A stretch of 64,000 bases of DNA from Rhizobium sp. BK418 (GTDB lineage Bacteria; Pseudomonadota; Alphaproteobacteria; Rhizobiales; Rhizobiaceae). The DNA lies in the NCBI RefSeq assembly GCF_004341105.1, contig NZ_SLZK01000013.1, positions 1-64,000 of the forward strand. Reading direction: 5' to 3'. Below are positions 7,908 through 16,753 of the stretch, one piece after another (positions within the stretch are counted from its first letter, which is position 1; the number at the start of each line of letters is the position of its first letter). The translations under genes and the position numbers were made by a program. A model generated the notes under the pieces. It was not told the DNA's origin, did no database searches, and saw only the letters and a list, made by a program, of their open reading frames with translations.

Positions 7908-9701
7908 TCAGCCTTCGTGCTGCGTGACCACGTCGACGAGGGCCGGAATGCCGCTCTTGACCTTGGCGATCGCCCTTTCGAGCGCGGCCCCGATGTCGTT
8001 CGCATCCTCGATCGGACCTTCGGCATACCAGCCAAGACCGCGAGCAAGCGTCGCGAAGTCCGGCGCAGGATCGAAGATATCCATGCCGATATAGGCGCGC
8101 TCTTCAGGCGTGCCGCGCTGGCGCGCCACGGTGATCTGATGCTCCCAGTCATTATAATAGGCACGGTTGTTGTGCATGACGCAGAGGAACGGCACACGGT
8201 GCTTGGCCGCAAACCAGAGCGCGCCGACATCGAACATCAGATCGCCGTCCGTCTGGCAGTCAACGACGAGGCGGCCGGTGCCTTTGTGTGCTAGCGCAAC
8301 GCCCGTCGCCATACCGATCTGCGTACCCGTACCGAGCGCCTTGCCCGGCCAGCGATATGGCTTATCGAAATCCCAAAGCTTCAGCGCCCAGTCTTCGAAC
8401 GCGTTGGTGGTCAGCACCCAATCCTCGTTGCGGACCTTGTCCCAAACCTCACTTGCAAGGCGGGCAAGCGTGACGGGCTTGGCATCCCAGTCGTTGCGCG
8501 CTTCTTCACGCCATTTGGCACGCTGGGCATCGTGCATCTGGGCAACGGCGCTGGCGCGCTCGGCGATGCGCTTGGCAAGCGCGCTGTTATCCTTGACGCG
8601 ATCCTTGATCAGCGTCGTCAATGCCGGGATCGCAAGCGCAGTATCAGCCAGCACGCGCTGGGCGGTCTCCGGAAAACGCTGATAGTCGGTTGCCCATTTC
8701 GAGATCTCAATGTCGGCAAAGCCGATGTCCAGCCAGTCACAACCCTTCGGGAAAAGCGGTTTCAGCGTTCGGTTGATGCGATCGTTGATGTGGGTGGGGC
8801 GTTCCCAATCACGGCAGTCGAGCAGCGTGATCAGATCCGCTTGCTTAAAGACATCCTTGCTCATGCGCATGTCGAGCGGATGTTCGGTTGGGAAATTCAG
8901 GCGCCATTGCGTATCGACGACAGGGGCGCCCAGTGCTTCTGCAAGGCCGACCATGTCACTGTAGCCATTCTTGTCGCGACCGACGAATTGCGGCAAAAGC
9001 ACAGGCCATTCAGCCGAGACCAGACGGTCAGCAGCCTCCTCCAGCGCTTTCGGATCGGGCGCGATGCGGCTCGGCACCTTCGCGGATTTCAGTGAAGGCA
9101 GCGCGATCGGCGCTTCCAGCGGCGCTTCCTGAAGGGCCGCGTCGTAACACATATAGATCGGGCCACGCGGCTCCGTCATCATGATCGAATAGGCGCGGGC
9201 AAAGCTGTCGACGACGCCGTCGATGCCTCCAGGCTGATAGTCCCACTTCACATAATCGCGGACCTGGTTGCCCTGCACATTGGCGGTATGGGCCCAGTCG
9301 ACGCGAGGGCGGCGCTTGCCTTCATCCATTGGACCGGTCGCGCCGATCAGGAACACCGGCGCACGGTCAGTGTAGGCGTAATAGACGCCCATCGTCGAAT
9401 GAAGGAGGCCGACGACGTTATGGACGATAACGGCGAGCGGCTCGCCGGTCGCCTTGGCATAACCATGGGCGATTTGCACCGCGATCTTCTCGTGCTGGCA
9501 GACCAGCATCGGCGGATTATTGTCGTTATGGTTGACCAGCGAGTCGTGAAGACCACGGTAGCTGGCGCCCGGATTGAGGGTGATGAAGGGAAAGCCATAT
9601 TGCTTGATCAGGTCGGCGATGACATCCGACTGCCATGCAGAGGGTACGCCTTCCTTGTTCGCCGTCTTGTCAAGCGCGGCGGTCGTTACCTGGTTGTCCA
9701 T
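7908..9701 (-). CDS. thiamine-diphosphate-dependent enzyme (acetolactate synthase/benzoylformate decarboxylase superfamily)
   Basis: A 597-residue ThDP enzyme with the three usual domains. The activating glutamate is E71 in QHEKIAVQIAHGYAKATG, and the ThDP/Mg motif is DGDLMFD followed by HNNRAYYND in the C-terminal domain. The catalytic class could be decarboxylase, carboligase or lyase on a 2-oxo acid; sequence alone does not separate these. The ATG at 9701 follows AAGGAAAG; an in-frame start at 9755 is less likely. It lies between tctC and the dehydrogenase, so it probably acts on the imported acid or on a cleavage product of it. Confidence 0.85.
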   Translation of the reverse strand: MDNQVTTAALDKTANKEGVPSAWQSDVIADLIKQYGFPFITLNPGASYRGLHDSLVNHNDNNPPMLVCQHEKIAVQIAHGYAKATGEPLAVIVHNVVGLLHSTMGVYYAYTDRAPVFLIGATGPMDEGKRRPRVDWAHTANVQGNQVRDYVKWDYQPGGIDGVVDSFARAYSIMMTEPRGPIYMCYDAALQEAPLEAPIALPSLKSAKVPSRIAPDPKALEEAADRLVSAEWPVLLPQFVGRDKNGYSDMVGLAEALGAPVVDTQWRLNFPTEHPLDMRMSKDVFKQADLITLLDCRDWERPTHINDRINRTLKPLFPKGCDWLDIGFADIEISKWATDYQRFPETAQRVLADTALAIPALTTLIKDRVKDNSALAKRIAERASAVAQMHDAQRAKWREEARNDWDAKPVTLARLASEVWDKVRNEDWVLTTNAFEDWALKLWDFDKPYRWPGKALGTGTQIGMATGVALAHKGTGRLVVDCQTDGDLMFDVGALWFAAKHRVPFLCVMHNNRAYYNDWEHQITVARQRGTPEERAYIGMDIFDPAPDFATLARGLGWYAEGPIEDANDIGAALERAIAKVKSGIPALVDVVTQHEG

Positions 9702-9731
9702 GCTGCTTTCCTTCAACCGTCTTGAGAAGAG

Positions 9732-9753
9732 GCCGGGCGGCTTGCCGCCCGGC
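9732..9753. other. intercistronic hairpin between tctC and the ThDP gene
   Basis: A perfect 9-bp stem, GCCGGGCGG (9732-9740) and CCGCCCGGC (9745-9753), with a CTTG loop, fills the gap after tctC. There is no T-run downstream on the minus strand. It may act as an RNA-stabilising or attenuating stem so that tctC is more abundant than the enzymes that follow. Confidence 0.5.
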
Positions 9754-9770
9754 AATCACACATGGATCGA

Positions 9771-10775
9771 TCAGTCTTCCTTGAGCGACTGCTTCAGGAA
9801 GTCGACAACTTCCGGCGTCTGGTTCATGGCACCCTTGACCAGGTTGCCGACGTCATCGCCGATCTTCGGATCGACCGGAACGCCGATTTCCTTAGCCTTT
9901 GCGAGGAATTCCGGGTCCGCGGTTGCAGCCGCATAAGCGTCGCGCAGCGCCTTCAGCCGGTCGGCCGGGATATCAGCAGGACCAGCGGTCAGGCGCGAGA
10001 TGTCGCTCTGGGATTCAACGAGAGCAATGACGCGCTTGGCATCTTCATTGTTGACGAGAGACGAAAGCTGCGGAATGTCGGTTTCCGAACCGCCGATCTG
10101 CGCGATTAGCTTGCCGTTGCCGGCATCGACGAAGGGCTGAAACGTCGAACGCGAGCCGATGATGCCCTGCACTTCGCCGCGGCGCATGGCGAGCTGGTCG
10201 TCACTGCCGTTATAGCCGGAAACGACCTGAATCTTCAGGCCGAGCGCCTTGACGAGCATGGTTGTTTCGATCGTCGAAGCCGAGCCGACGCCTGCGGAGG
10301 CGAACTTGATCGGCTCCTTCAGATTTGCCAGGTCCTCATAGCTGTTGATGCCGGAATCCTTCGATACGACGATGACGCGCGGATCGGAGGAAACCTTGCC
10401 GATCCAGGACATCTGGGCGAGATCGAACTTGATGCCGGGGTTGCCTGCGAGCTGGCCGTAGATCAGGCCGGTGTTGAACGTGCCGAAAGTCAAACCATCC
10501 GGGTCGGAGGCGTAGATGAAGTTTGCACCGATCAGGTGGCCGGCGCCCGGCATGTTCTGTACGACGAAGGTGGAGCCCGGCAGATGCTTCTGCATGAACT
10601 GGGCGACGAGGCGTCCGTTCGTGTCATAGCCGCCGCCAGGGGCGGTTGCCACGATATAATTGACCGTCTTGCCCTTGAAGAAGTCAGGGCCTTCCTGTGC
10701 TGCGGCAGATCCTGCCAGCATCACAAGACCGGCACCGAGGCTAAGAGCCGTCGTGCGAATTGCATTGATATTCAT
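9771..10775 (-). CDS. tctC: TctC-type tripartite tricarboxylate transporter substrate-binding protein
   Basis: A 334-residue periplasmic binding protein of the Bug/TctC family. A Sec signal peptide covers the first roughly 26 residues (ending GSAAAQEG). Family landmarks are VNYIVATAPGGGYDTNGRLVA, the NMPGAGHLIGANFIY segment and the ASAGVGSASTIETTML region. Members bind carboxylates such as citrate, terephthalate or aromatic acids; the ligand here is unknown. GGGAGGG precedes the ATG. It is separated from tctB by 156 bases holding a long stem. Confidence 0.92.
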   Translation of the reverse strand: MNINAIRTTALSLGAGLVMLAGSAAAQEGPDFFKGKTVNYIVATAPGGGYDTNGRLVAQFMQKHLPGSTFVVQNMPGAGHLIGANFIYASDPDGLTFGTFNTGLIYGQLAGNPGIKFDLAQMSWIGKVSSDPRVIVVSKDSGINSYEDLANLKEPIKFASAGVGSASTIETTMLVKALGLKIQVVSGYNGSDDQLAMRRGEVQGIIGSRSTFQPFVDAGNGKLIAQIGGSETDIPQLSSLVNNEDAKRVIALVESQSDISRLTAGPADIPADRLKALRDAYAAATADPEFLAKAKEIGVPVDPKIGDDVGNLVKGAMNQTPEVVDFLKQSLKED

Positions 10776-10827
10776 AAGTTTCCCTCCCAGTGAGCTCTGT
10801 CAAAGTCTGTAAGCAGCTGCCGTTGAT

Positions 10828-10873
10828 CATGCCGGCCGTTCCGTCTCCTCGGCGGATATTGCTGGCCGGCATG
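10828..10873. other. long-armed stem in the tctB-tctC gap
   Basis: CATGCCGGCC (10828-10837) pairs perfectly with GGCCGGCATG (10864-10873). The T-run lies on the plus-strand side, opposite to the direction of tct transcription, so this is unlikely to be a terminator for the operon. It is more likely an mRNA-processing or stability stem upstream of tctC. Confidence 0.4.
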
Positions 10874-10931
10874 TTTTTCTTCTCGTCCGCAGGCTCCGAC
10901 GCCGGCGGCTTGAAATTTGCCCCGTGCTTCG

Positions 10932-11474
10932 TCAGATGGCGCCGAGGCCAAGGGCGTGCATTGCCCAACGCGTCACGAAACCCGGATGAAGTTCGATGCC
11001 GAGCAGGCGCCCGAACATCAGGTAAAGGGCAAGCGTTGCGGCAATTGCGAGCGCCAGCGCAAACTTCCAGCTCGCTTCGCCCTGCCGGCGCAGGAATGTC
11101 AGCAGCATGATCGGAACGCTGATATAGAAGCCGAACAGGATGACCCCCGTGATGAAGCTCACGAAGTAGCCCCACATCACGACTTCCTGGCGCGCAGTAT
11201 GCGGCCCGAATTCCGGCAGTTCCTCATGCTGGCTTTCTGGCGCACTGGCAGCGGCAATCTGCTCGCCGACCGACGCCGAGGCACTTTCATCCGGCGAGCG
11301 GAAAAGATCGAGACCAAGCTGGATCAGACAGAACACGATGCCCGGCAGGCCGACAACAAGCGGCATGAAACGCGCCTTTGCCGGATAGTCGAAAGAAATG
11401 GCAACCATGGACGTGAAGATGGCAAGCATGACGAAGGTCAGCGCCGTGCTGAAGTTGATGTTCTTCAGGGTCAT
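10932..11474 (-). CDS. tctB: TctB-type small membrane subunit of the tripartite tricarboxylate transporter
   Basis: A 180-residue inner-membrane protein with four hydrophobic segments (ALTFVMLAIFTSMVAIS, FMPLVVGLPGIVFCLIQL, VVMWGYFVSFITGVILFGF, and a C-terminal pair around FALALAIAATLALYLMF) and a polar loop after the second, which matches TctB. The ATG overlaps the tctA stop by four bases (ATGA), so translation is coupled. It forms the membrane complex with TctA. Confidence 0.9.
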   Translation of the reverse strand: MTLKNINFSTALTFVMLAIFTSMVAISFDYPAKARFMPLVVGLPGIVFCLIQLGLDLFRSPDESASASVGEQIAAASAPESQHEELPEFGPHTARQEVVMWGYFVSFITGVILFGFYISVPIMLLTFLRRQGEASWKFALALAIAATLALYLMFGRLLGIELHPGFVTRWAMHALGLGAI

Positions 11475-12982
11475 GGGCTGACCTCCAGGTTGGACCGGCG
11501 TGCGGCCGGGCGGAAGTTGCGATAAAAAGCGTAGCCCATCAGCGCCACGATCATGGCGATCAGCACCAGCGACAGAGGCCGCAGGAAGAAGCTGAAGCCC
11601 CAGAGCTGCATGGCCTGATTGAGCGAAGCTTCAGCCTTGCCGCCGAGCACGAGACCGATGACGAACGGAGCACGCGGCCAGTCAGCACGCAGGAAGCCGT
11701 AGCCGATGACGCTGAACAGCACGAGGACGATCAGGTTCTGCCACTGGAAATCGCTGACGAAGCAGCCGAGAGACACGAAGACCAGAATGAAAGGCACCAG
11801 CATGCGGCCGTTCACGAAGGTCAGCACGGCGACCCAGCGACAGATGACCAGCAGCATTGCAACGGCGATCAGGTTGCCGACGACGAGGGCCCAAATCAAC
11901 GTCCAGACGAGATCGAGATGCTTGGTCACCATCAGCGCGCCCGGCTGGATGCCGAGGATCAGAAAGGCACCGAGCAGGACGGCCATACCCGACGAACCGG
12001 GGATGCCGAAGAACAGCGTCGGCAACAGCGATCCGCCTTCCTTGCCGTTACTTGCAGTTTCCGGAGCAATCACGCCTTCGATCGCGCCCTTGCCGAAGCG
12101 CTCGGGATGCTTGGAGCTCTGCACGGCGTGGCCATAGCATAGCCAGGCTGCCGTAGAACCGCCAAGACCCGGGATCATGCCGATGATGGCGCCGATAACG
12201 GAGGTACGCACAACCAGCCACCAGTGACGCGGAACTTCCATGACTCCGGACAGAAGCTGCCGGTATGAGAAGCCCGAGTCCATCGGAACGGCGGAAATCG
12301 AGCCGCCCTTGGTGCTGAGCGATATCATTTCAGGCACGGCGAACATCGCGAGCACTGCCGTCACCAGGCTGACGCCATCCCACAGGAAGAGGAAGTCGCC
12401 CGAGTAGCGCGGCGTGCCGGTGATGGGGTCCATACCCACGGTCGAGAGCATCAGGCCGTAGAAGCCGACGATGAGACCCTTGACGATACGGCTGCCGCTC
12501 GAAAGGAAAGCGATGAAGCTGATGCCGAGCAGCGCGATCAGGAAAAACTCCGCCGGGCTGAACATCAGGATGACTGGTTCCAGAATCGGGATCATGATCG
12601 CGAAGACCACCGCGCCGATGATGCCGCCGACGCCGGATGCCGTAATACTGGCTCCGAGCGCCCGCGCCGCCTGCCCCTGTTTTGCAAGTGGGTAGCCGTC
12701 CAGCGTGGTGGCAGCATCGTCACCGTCGCCGGGAATGCCGAACATGATACTGGATATCTGGCCGCTGGTGCCGTTAACGGCGTGCATGGTCAGCAGGAAG
12801 ACAGCGCCCGCCACCATATCCATACCATAGACGAATGGGATGGCCATCGCGATCGACAATTTGCCGCCGATACCGGGCGTCACGCCGACGAGCAGACCGA
12901 AGACCACCGCGATCAGCATCAGACCCATAATATGAGGCGAGCTAACGAGGTTGAATAGCGCCCCGAACATAGTTTCAATCAT
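11471..12982 (-). CDS. tctA: TctA-type large membrane subunit of the tripartite tricarboxylate transporter
   Basis: A 503-residue integral membrane protein with about 12 hydrophobic segments. The family hallmark GVTPGIGGKLSIAMAIPF is near residues 33-50 and the second, GMIPGLGGSTAAWLCYG, near 270; these repeated PG-x-GG loops form the transport core. GIPGDGDDAATTLDG and GIPGSSGMAVLLGA are further typical loops. Preceded by GGAGGAG. As first gene of the minus-strand operon it is read from the promoter region at 12983-13535, which carries operator-like element B. Confidence 0.95.
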   Translation of the reverse strand: MIETMFGALFNLVSSPHIMGLMLIAVVFGLLVGVTPGIGGKLSIAMAIPFVYGMDMVAGAVFLLTMHAVNGTSGQISSIMFGIPGDGDDAATTLDGYPLAKQGQAARALGASITASGVGGIIGAVVFAIMIPILEPVILMFSPAEFFLIALLGISFIAFLSSGSRIVKGLIVGFYGLMLSTVGMDPITGTPRYSGDFLFLWDGVSLVTAVLAMFAVPEMISLSTKGGSISAVPMDSGFSYRQLLSGVMEVPRHWWLVVRTSVIGAIIGMIPGLGGSTAAWLCYGHAVQSSKHPERFGKGAIEGVIAPETASNGKEGGSLLPTLFFGIPGSSGMAVLLGAFLILGIQPGALMVTKHLDLVWTLIWALVVGNLIAVAMLLVICRWVAVLTFVNGRMLVPFILVFVSLGCFVSDFQWQNLIVLVLFSVIGYGFLRADWPRAPFVIGLVLGGKAEASLNQAMQLWGFSFFLRPLSLVLIAMIVALMGYAFYRNFRPAARRSNLEVSP

Positions 12983-13535
12983 TGCAGCTTCACTCCTCCC
13001 GCTACGAAAGCCGCAACAAGCCTTCGCCGCTTTCCCGCACTCCCCCTAGGTGCAGTTGTCCTCACCCGGCGCCTTAAGCCCCTGGCGTCTTGGGTTCATT
13101 AGGACCCCTCGCCAGAGCTTTGTCCAAAGCAAAAATTTATGCTTAGTCCACCACTTTTCTTGCTGGCTGGCAATGGGTATTCCGTAATGAGGTACGACGT
13201 TCCATTTAGGAGAACATAATTTAAGTATTTGTTTTTGAACTGAAATCGTCGCCGAAATAGCGTATATTCACAAATATCATCCGTAAAAAACGTGATTATG
13301 TGTAGGCTGGGCTCATCGCTTTGGAACGGCGGGAAATCGCTCGCTTTCACCAGCCTAAAAGGCTCATCTTATTGCTGAAAAAGATCGCCAACAGCGCATT
13401 CGATAAATTTTCCTTAGTGCGTCGCTAAGCGGAAATGGCGTGGACTCGGTCGCCAAGTGCGGAGCATCCTTCCCAAGTGTCGCCCAAGATTTCCCAATCG
13501 GGGCAGTAACGAGATGCAGGCAAGGGAGGGCCGAA
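12983..13535. other. divergent promoter region between tctA and the chrA-type pair
   Basis: A 550-base AT-richer non-coding stretch between two divergent transcription units. It carries operator-like element B at 13199-13215 on the tctA side. A minus-strand open frame (13099-13350) has no ribosome site or family resemblance and I do not call it. An AAGGGAGGG near 13522-13530 serves the TTG start of the plus-strand gene. Confidence 0.6.
13199..13215 (-). promoter_or_regulatory. operator-like element B upstream of tctABC
   Basis: GTTCC (13199-13203), seven bases, AGAAC (13211-13215), followed by ATAATTTAAG. Read towards tctA this is TTAAAT-TAT-GTTCT-N7-GGAAC, the same half-sites, spacing and orientation as elements A, C and D, but with the distal third half-site degraded. 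It is about 220 bases from the tctA start, so a long leader or a second promoter must be assumed. Confidence 0.5.
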
Positions 13536-14129
13536 TTGGACAAGCCGGTAGACGCTCATATGCACAAGGAGGAAGCAGTCCCACTTTCCGATCTTCTGAT
13601 TTCTTTCCTGCGGCTTGGAGCATCGTCATTCGGCGGCGGCATGTCCGGCTGGACGCATCGCGAGATCGTCGAACGCCGCGGCTGGCTCGATGACGATAAT
13701 TTCCTGAAGACGCTGACGATCGCGCAGATCCTTCCGGGTGCCAATCCAGTCAACCTGGCGGTCTATATAGGCCTCAAGCTGCGGGGCTGGACCGGCGCTG
13801 CGCTGGCGTTCGCAGGAATGCTCGCGCCGGCTCTCACGGTGATTCTGTTGATGAGCTTCTTCTACGAGAAGATCAACGGCTATTCCGAGGCCCATACCGT
13901 TCTGCGCGGCCTTGCCTGCGTCGGCATCGCCTCGTCACTGACAATGGGGATCAAGACCGGGCGTCGCCTGCACCGGCACGCGGTGCCCATTCTTATCGCC
14001 ATCGCCGTCTTTGTCATGGTCGGCCTCCTGCGCTGGCCGCTGGTGCCGGTCGTTGCGTTCAGCATACCGGTCAGCATCGTGGCCGCCTTCTTCGTGAAAG
14101 ACCAGAGGCGGGAGAAGAAGCATGGATGA
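13536..14129 (+). CDS. ChrA-type (chromate transporter family) membrane protein, first half
   Basis: A short CHR-family protein of about 197 residues. The family N-terminal motif appears as SFLRLGASSFGGGMSGW followed by EIVERRGWLDDDNFL and AQILPGANPVNLAVYIG (where classical ChrA has PGP-x-N). Several membrane segments follow. I chose TTG at 13536, six bases after GGGAGG; ATG at 13560 has no ribosome site. It overlaps the next gene by eight bases. Such two-gene short CHR pairs form a heteromer equal to one long ChrA. Chromate itself may not be the substrate, given the catabolic setting. Confidence 0.8.
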   Translation: MDKPVDAHMHKEEAVPLSDLLISFLRLGASSFGGGMSGWTHREIVERRGWLDDDNFLKTLTIAQILPGANPVNLAVYIGLKLRGWTGAALAFAGMLAPALTVILLMSFFYEKINGYSEAHTVLRGLACVGIASSLTMGIKTGRRLHRHAVPILIAIAVFVMVGLLRWPLVPVVAFSIPVSIVAAFFVKDQRREKKHG

Positions 14130-14661
14130 TGCAAAACTCCTCAATCTCGTCCTTCTCTGCATTCCGCTGTCGCTCGTCTCCTTCGGTGGTGGACAGTCGA
14201 TCATTGCCGGCCTGCAGCACCAGACGGTGGACGTGCTGGGGATGCTGAGCGCGCGTGCTTTTACGGATTTCTATGCCATCTCCCGCGCCGCGCCAGGCCC
14301 CGGCACCCTGATCGTCGCGCTGATCGGCTGGCATATTGGCGGATTACTGGGCGCACTCGCTGCGACACTTGCGATCTTCTTGCCGTCCTCGCTCCTCGTC
14401 TGCATCTGCGGCAGCATCTGGCATCGTCACCGCACGTCGGCCTGGGTCATTGCCGCCGAGCGCGGCCTGGCACCGGTCGCAGCCGGTCTGATCTTTGCTG
14501 GCGTTTATACGGTCGCGCAGTCGGCCCAGCTCAATCTGATCGAGATGGCAACGGTTGCAGCCGCTGTCGCCCTCTTGCTCTTCACAAAGGTTGGTCCTTA
14601 TCCGATCCTGGCCGCAAGCGCCCTCGGCTATTTCCTGCTCAGCCTCGGCGGTTACGCCTAA
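14122..14661 (+). CDS. ChrA-type membrane protein, second half
   Basis: A 179-residue partner of the preceding gene. It repeats the CHR motifs as PLSLVSFGGGQSIIAGLQ, then FTDFYAISRAAPGPGTLIVALIGW and a hydrophobic C terminus. The overlap with the upstream gene and the duplicated half-channel layout support an obligate pair. The next gene, on the same strand, has its own promoter and operator-like element C in the 126-base gap. Confidence 0.8.
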   Translation: MDDAKLLNLVLLCIPLSLVSFGGGQSIIAGLQHQTVDVLGMLSARAFTDFYAISRAAPGPGTLIVALIGWHIGGLLGALAATLAIFLPSSLLVCICGSIWHRHRTSAWVIAAERGLAPVAAGLIFAGVYTVAQSAQLNLIEMATVAAAVALLLFTKVGPYPILAASALGYFLLSLGGYA

Positions 14662-14705
14662 GACCCAGCTTCGACACGCCCCTCCGAAAAATCGCCAACC
14701 CGGAA

Positions 14706-14733
14706 TTGACCGGTCGGCGATTCCCGTTATTAT
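14706..14733 (+). promoter_or_regulatory. sigma70-type promoter upstream of the 14788 gene
   Basis: TTGACC (14706-14711) and TATTAT (14728-14733) separated by 16 bases. Operator-like element C starts 11 bases further on, so a bound repressor would cover the start of transcription. Confidence 0.55.
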
Positions 14734-14743
14734 CATTAAACAA

Positions 14744-14767
14744 GAACATCGTTCCATATATAGGAAC
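14744..14767 (+). promoter_or_regulatory. operator-like triple half-site C
   Basis: GAAC (14744-14747), ATC, GTTCC (14751-14755), ATATATA, GGAAC (14763-14767). The last two arms and the spacer make a perfect 17-bp palindrome. The element lies 20 bases before the ATG of the 14788 gene and just past the -10 box. It has the same orientation to its gene as elements A, B and D. Confidence 0.65.
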
Positions 14768-14787
14768 AATCGATCCGGGAGGGCTCG

Positions 14788-15657
14788 ATGTCAGATAAAT
14801 TATTGTTACGCACGGCGCTGGGAAAACACGCTCACGTCAAGCCACTCGTGGATGGGCGCGTCTCGTCCAGCCGCGTCACCTTCGAGTTTCGAGACTACGA
14901 TCCGCTGCCCAAGGCCTTCCGCACCATGGTTCGCGGCGATGAGCTCGATGTCTCCGAACTCGCCGTCGTCACGCACCTTCTCGCCCATCACTATGCCAAG
15001 CCGCTCAGGGGCATCGCCATCCCACTCTGGAACCGCCTGCCCCATGCCAATCTCGTCTGCCCGGTGGATTCGGCCATCCGCGAGCCGAAGGATCTCAACA
15101 ATACGAAAGTCGGTGTGCGCGCCTATGCCCAGACATCGGGCGTCTGGGTGCGCGGCATCATCAAGGACGATTACGGCGTCGATCTTGACAGCATCACCTG
15201 GCTCACGATGGAAGACGCCCATCTGAGCGAATATACCGATCCCGCCAACACGGTGCGCAACGACAGGTCCATGGGCCTGCGCGAGTTGATGATGACCGGC
15301 GAGCTTTCGGCGATCATGGGCGAACGCGTGGTCGATCCCTCGGGCATCCGCACCGTCGTTCCCGAAGGCGACAAGGCGGCCGAAGCGTGGATCGAACGGA
15401 CGGGGATCGTGCCGATCAATCACGTGCTGACGGTTCGCAATGCACTGCTTGATGCGTACCCCTGGCTTGCCGGAGAGCTGATGGAACTCTTCGAAGAGGC
15501 GCGGCGCGTCTCGATCGAAGAGGATGGCGCAACGCCACCGCCCGCCTATGGGCTAGAGGCGAACCGCCGGTCGCTGCAACTTGCCTTTGACTATTCCGCC
15601 GACCAGCAGGTCACACCGCGGCGCTATGAGGTCGACGCGCTGTTCGTTCGCATCTGA
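14788..15657 (+). CDS. 4,5-dihydroxyphthalate decarboxylase-like protein, copy 1
   Basis: A 289-residue protein with the periplasmic-binding-protein fold used by the 4,5-dihydroxyphthalate decarboxylase family. It has no signal peptide, so a cytoplasmic enzyme fits better than a transporter subunit. Family landmarks are GDELDVSELAVVTHL, EPKDLNNTKVGVRAYAQTSGVWVRGIIKDDYGV, and a C-terminal aromatic-rich region. It is the shortest and most divergent of three such genes in the window. GGGAGGG precedes the ATG. It is first in a plus-strand run that continues with ligJ 47 bases downstream. Decarboxylation of an aromatic or dicarboxylic acid is inferred from the family; the substrate is unknown. Confidence 0.65.
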   Translation: MSDKLLLRTALGKHAHVKPLVDGRVSSSRVTFEFRDYDPLPKAFRTMVRGDELDVSELAVVTHLLAHHYAKPLRGIAIPLWNRLPHANLVCPVDSAIREPKDLNNTKVGVRAYAQTSGVWVRGIIKDDYGVDLDSITWLTMEDAHLSEYTDPANTVRNDRSMGLRELMMTGELSAIMGERVVDPSGIRTVVPEGDKAAEAWIERTGIVPINHVLTVRNALLDAYPWLAGELMELFEEARRVSIEEDGATPPPAYGLEANRRSLQLAFDYSADQQVTPRRYEVDALFVRI

Positions 15658-15704
15658 TTGATGCCGGACACCAGTTCTCATCGATGACGCAAGGAGGATT
15701 GCGC

Positions 15705-16745
15705 ATGATCATCGACATTCACGGACATTACACCACCGAGCCGCAGGCGCTTCACCAGTTCCGCGACAAACAGCTCGCCGGGCTTGCAGACGCCATGCGT
15801 CGGCCGCTCAGCACCGATCTCGGCATTTCCGACGATATGCTGCGTGAATCGGTGGCGCCGCAGCTGAAGCTTCAGAAGGAGCGCGGCAGCGATCTGACGA
15901 TCTTTTCGCCGCGCGCCGCCGGCATGGCGCATCACGTCGGCACGGAAGCAGTCAGCATGCAGTGGACGTCGATGTCCAACGATCTGATCCATCGCATCTG
16001 TAAACTGCTGCCGGATAATTTTGCAGCCGTCGGTCAGCTGCCGCAGCACCCCGGCGCTGCCCCGAAAAACTGTATCCCTGAGCTGAAACGCATCGTTGAA
16101 GAACTCGACTTCGTCGGCGTCAACCTCAACCCGGATCCGTCCGGCGGCTACTGGACCGATCCGCCGTTGACGGACCGCCAGTGGTATCCGCTCTACGAGA
16201 CACTCTGTGAGCTGAACGTGCCGGCGATGATCCACGTTTCGTCATCCTGCAATGCCTGTTTCCACCACACCGGCGCCCACTACATCAACGGCGACACGAC
16301 AGCCTTCATGCAGCTCCTGCAGGGCGATCTGTTCAAGGATTTCCCGTCCCTGAAATTCGTCATCCCGCATGGCGGCGGCGCCGTGCCCTTCCATTGGGGC
16401 CGCTATCGCGGCCTGGCGCAGGAGATGAAGAAGCCACTTTTGACCGAGCATCTGCTGAAGAATGTCTTCTTCGACACCTGTGTCTATCACTATCCAGGCA
16501 TCGAACTGATGTCGAAGGTGATCCCGGTCGATAACATCCTTTTCGCCTCGGAAATGCTCGGCGCCGTCAAGGGCATTGACCCGGAAACGGGGCATCACTA
16601 CGACGATACGAAGCGCTATATCGACAAGCTCGAAGCGCTTGATGAGGTCAGCCGCTACAAGATTTTCGAGGGCAATGCGCGCCTTGTCTATCCGCGCCTC
16701 GATGCGCAGTTAATGCGCCGCGGCCGTCCGGGCCGGCCGCAATGA
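15705..16745 (+). CDS. ligJ: 4-oxalomesaconate hydratase, LigJ type
   Basis: A 346-residue amidohydrolase-fold hydratase that adds water to 4-oxalomesaconate to give 4-carboxy-4-hydroxy-2-oxoadipate in the protocatechuate 4,5-cleavage and gallate pathways. Matches to LigJ as I recall it are strong along the whole chain: IDIHGHYTT, TIFSPRAAGMAHHVG, GVNLNPDPSGGYW, PPLTDRQWYPLYE, MIHVSSSCN, FVIPHGGGAVPFHWGRYRGL, NVFFDTCVYHYPGI and LFASEMLGAVKGIDP. The ATG at 15705 follows AAGGAGG; the longer form from 15684 lacks a ribosome site. With the RraA/LigK-type gene downstream it can take 4-oxalomesaconate to pyruvate and oxaloacetate. Confidence 0.88.
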   Translation: MIIDIHGHYTTEPQALHQFRDKQLAGLADAMRRPLSTDLGISDDMLRESVAPQLKLQKERGSDLTIFSPRAAGMAHHVGTEAVSMQWTSMSNDLIHRICKLLPDNFAAVGQLPQHPGAAPKNCIPELKRIVEELDFVGVNLNPDPSGGYWTDPPLTDRQWYPLYETLCELNVPAMIHVSSSCNACFHHTGAHYINGDTTAFMQLLQGDLFKDFPSLKFVIPHGGGAVPFHWGRYRGLAQEMKKPLLTEHLLKNVFFDTCVYHYPGIELMSKVIPVDNILFASEMLGAVKGIDPETGHHYDDTKRYIDKLEALDEVSRYKIFEGNARLVYPRLDAQLMRRGRPGRPQ

Positions 16746-16753
16746 TCGCCGCA

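Noticed and set aside
13099..13350. 83-codon minus-strand frame in the tctA promoter region
   Set aside because: No ribosome site, atypical composition, overlaps the operator-like element.
14788..15657. ABC transporter binding protein for the 14788, 22001 and 32015 genes
   Set aside because: No signal peptides and no adjoining permease or ATPase genes; the family also contains cytosolic decarboxylases.
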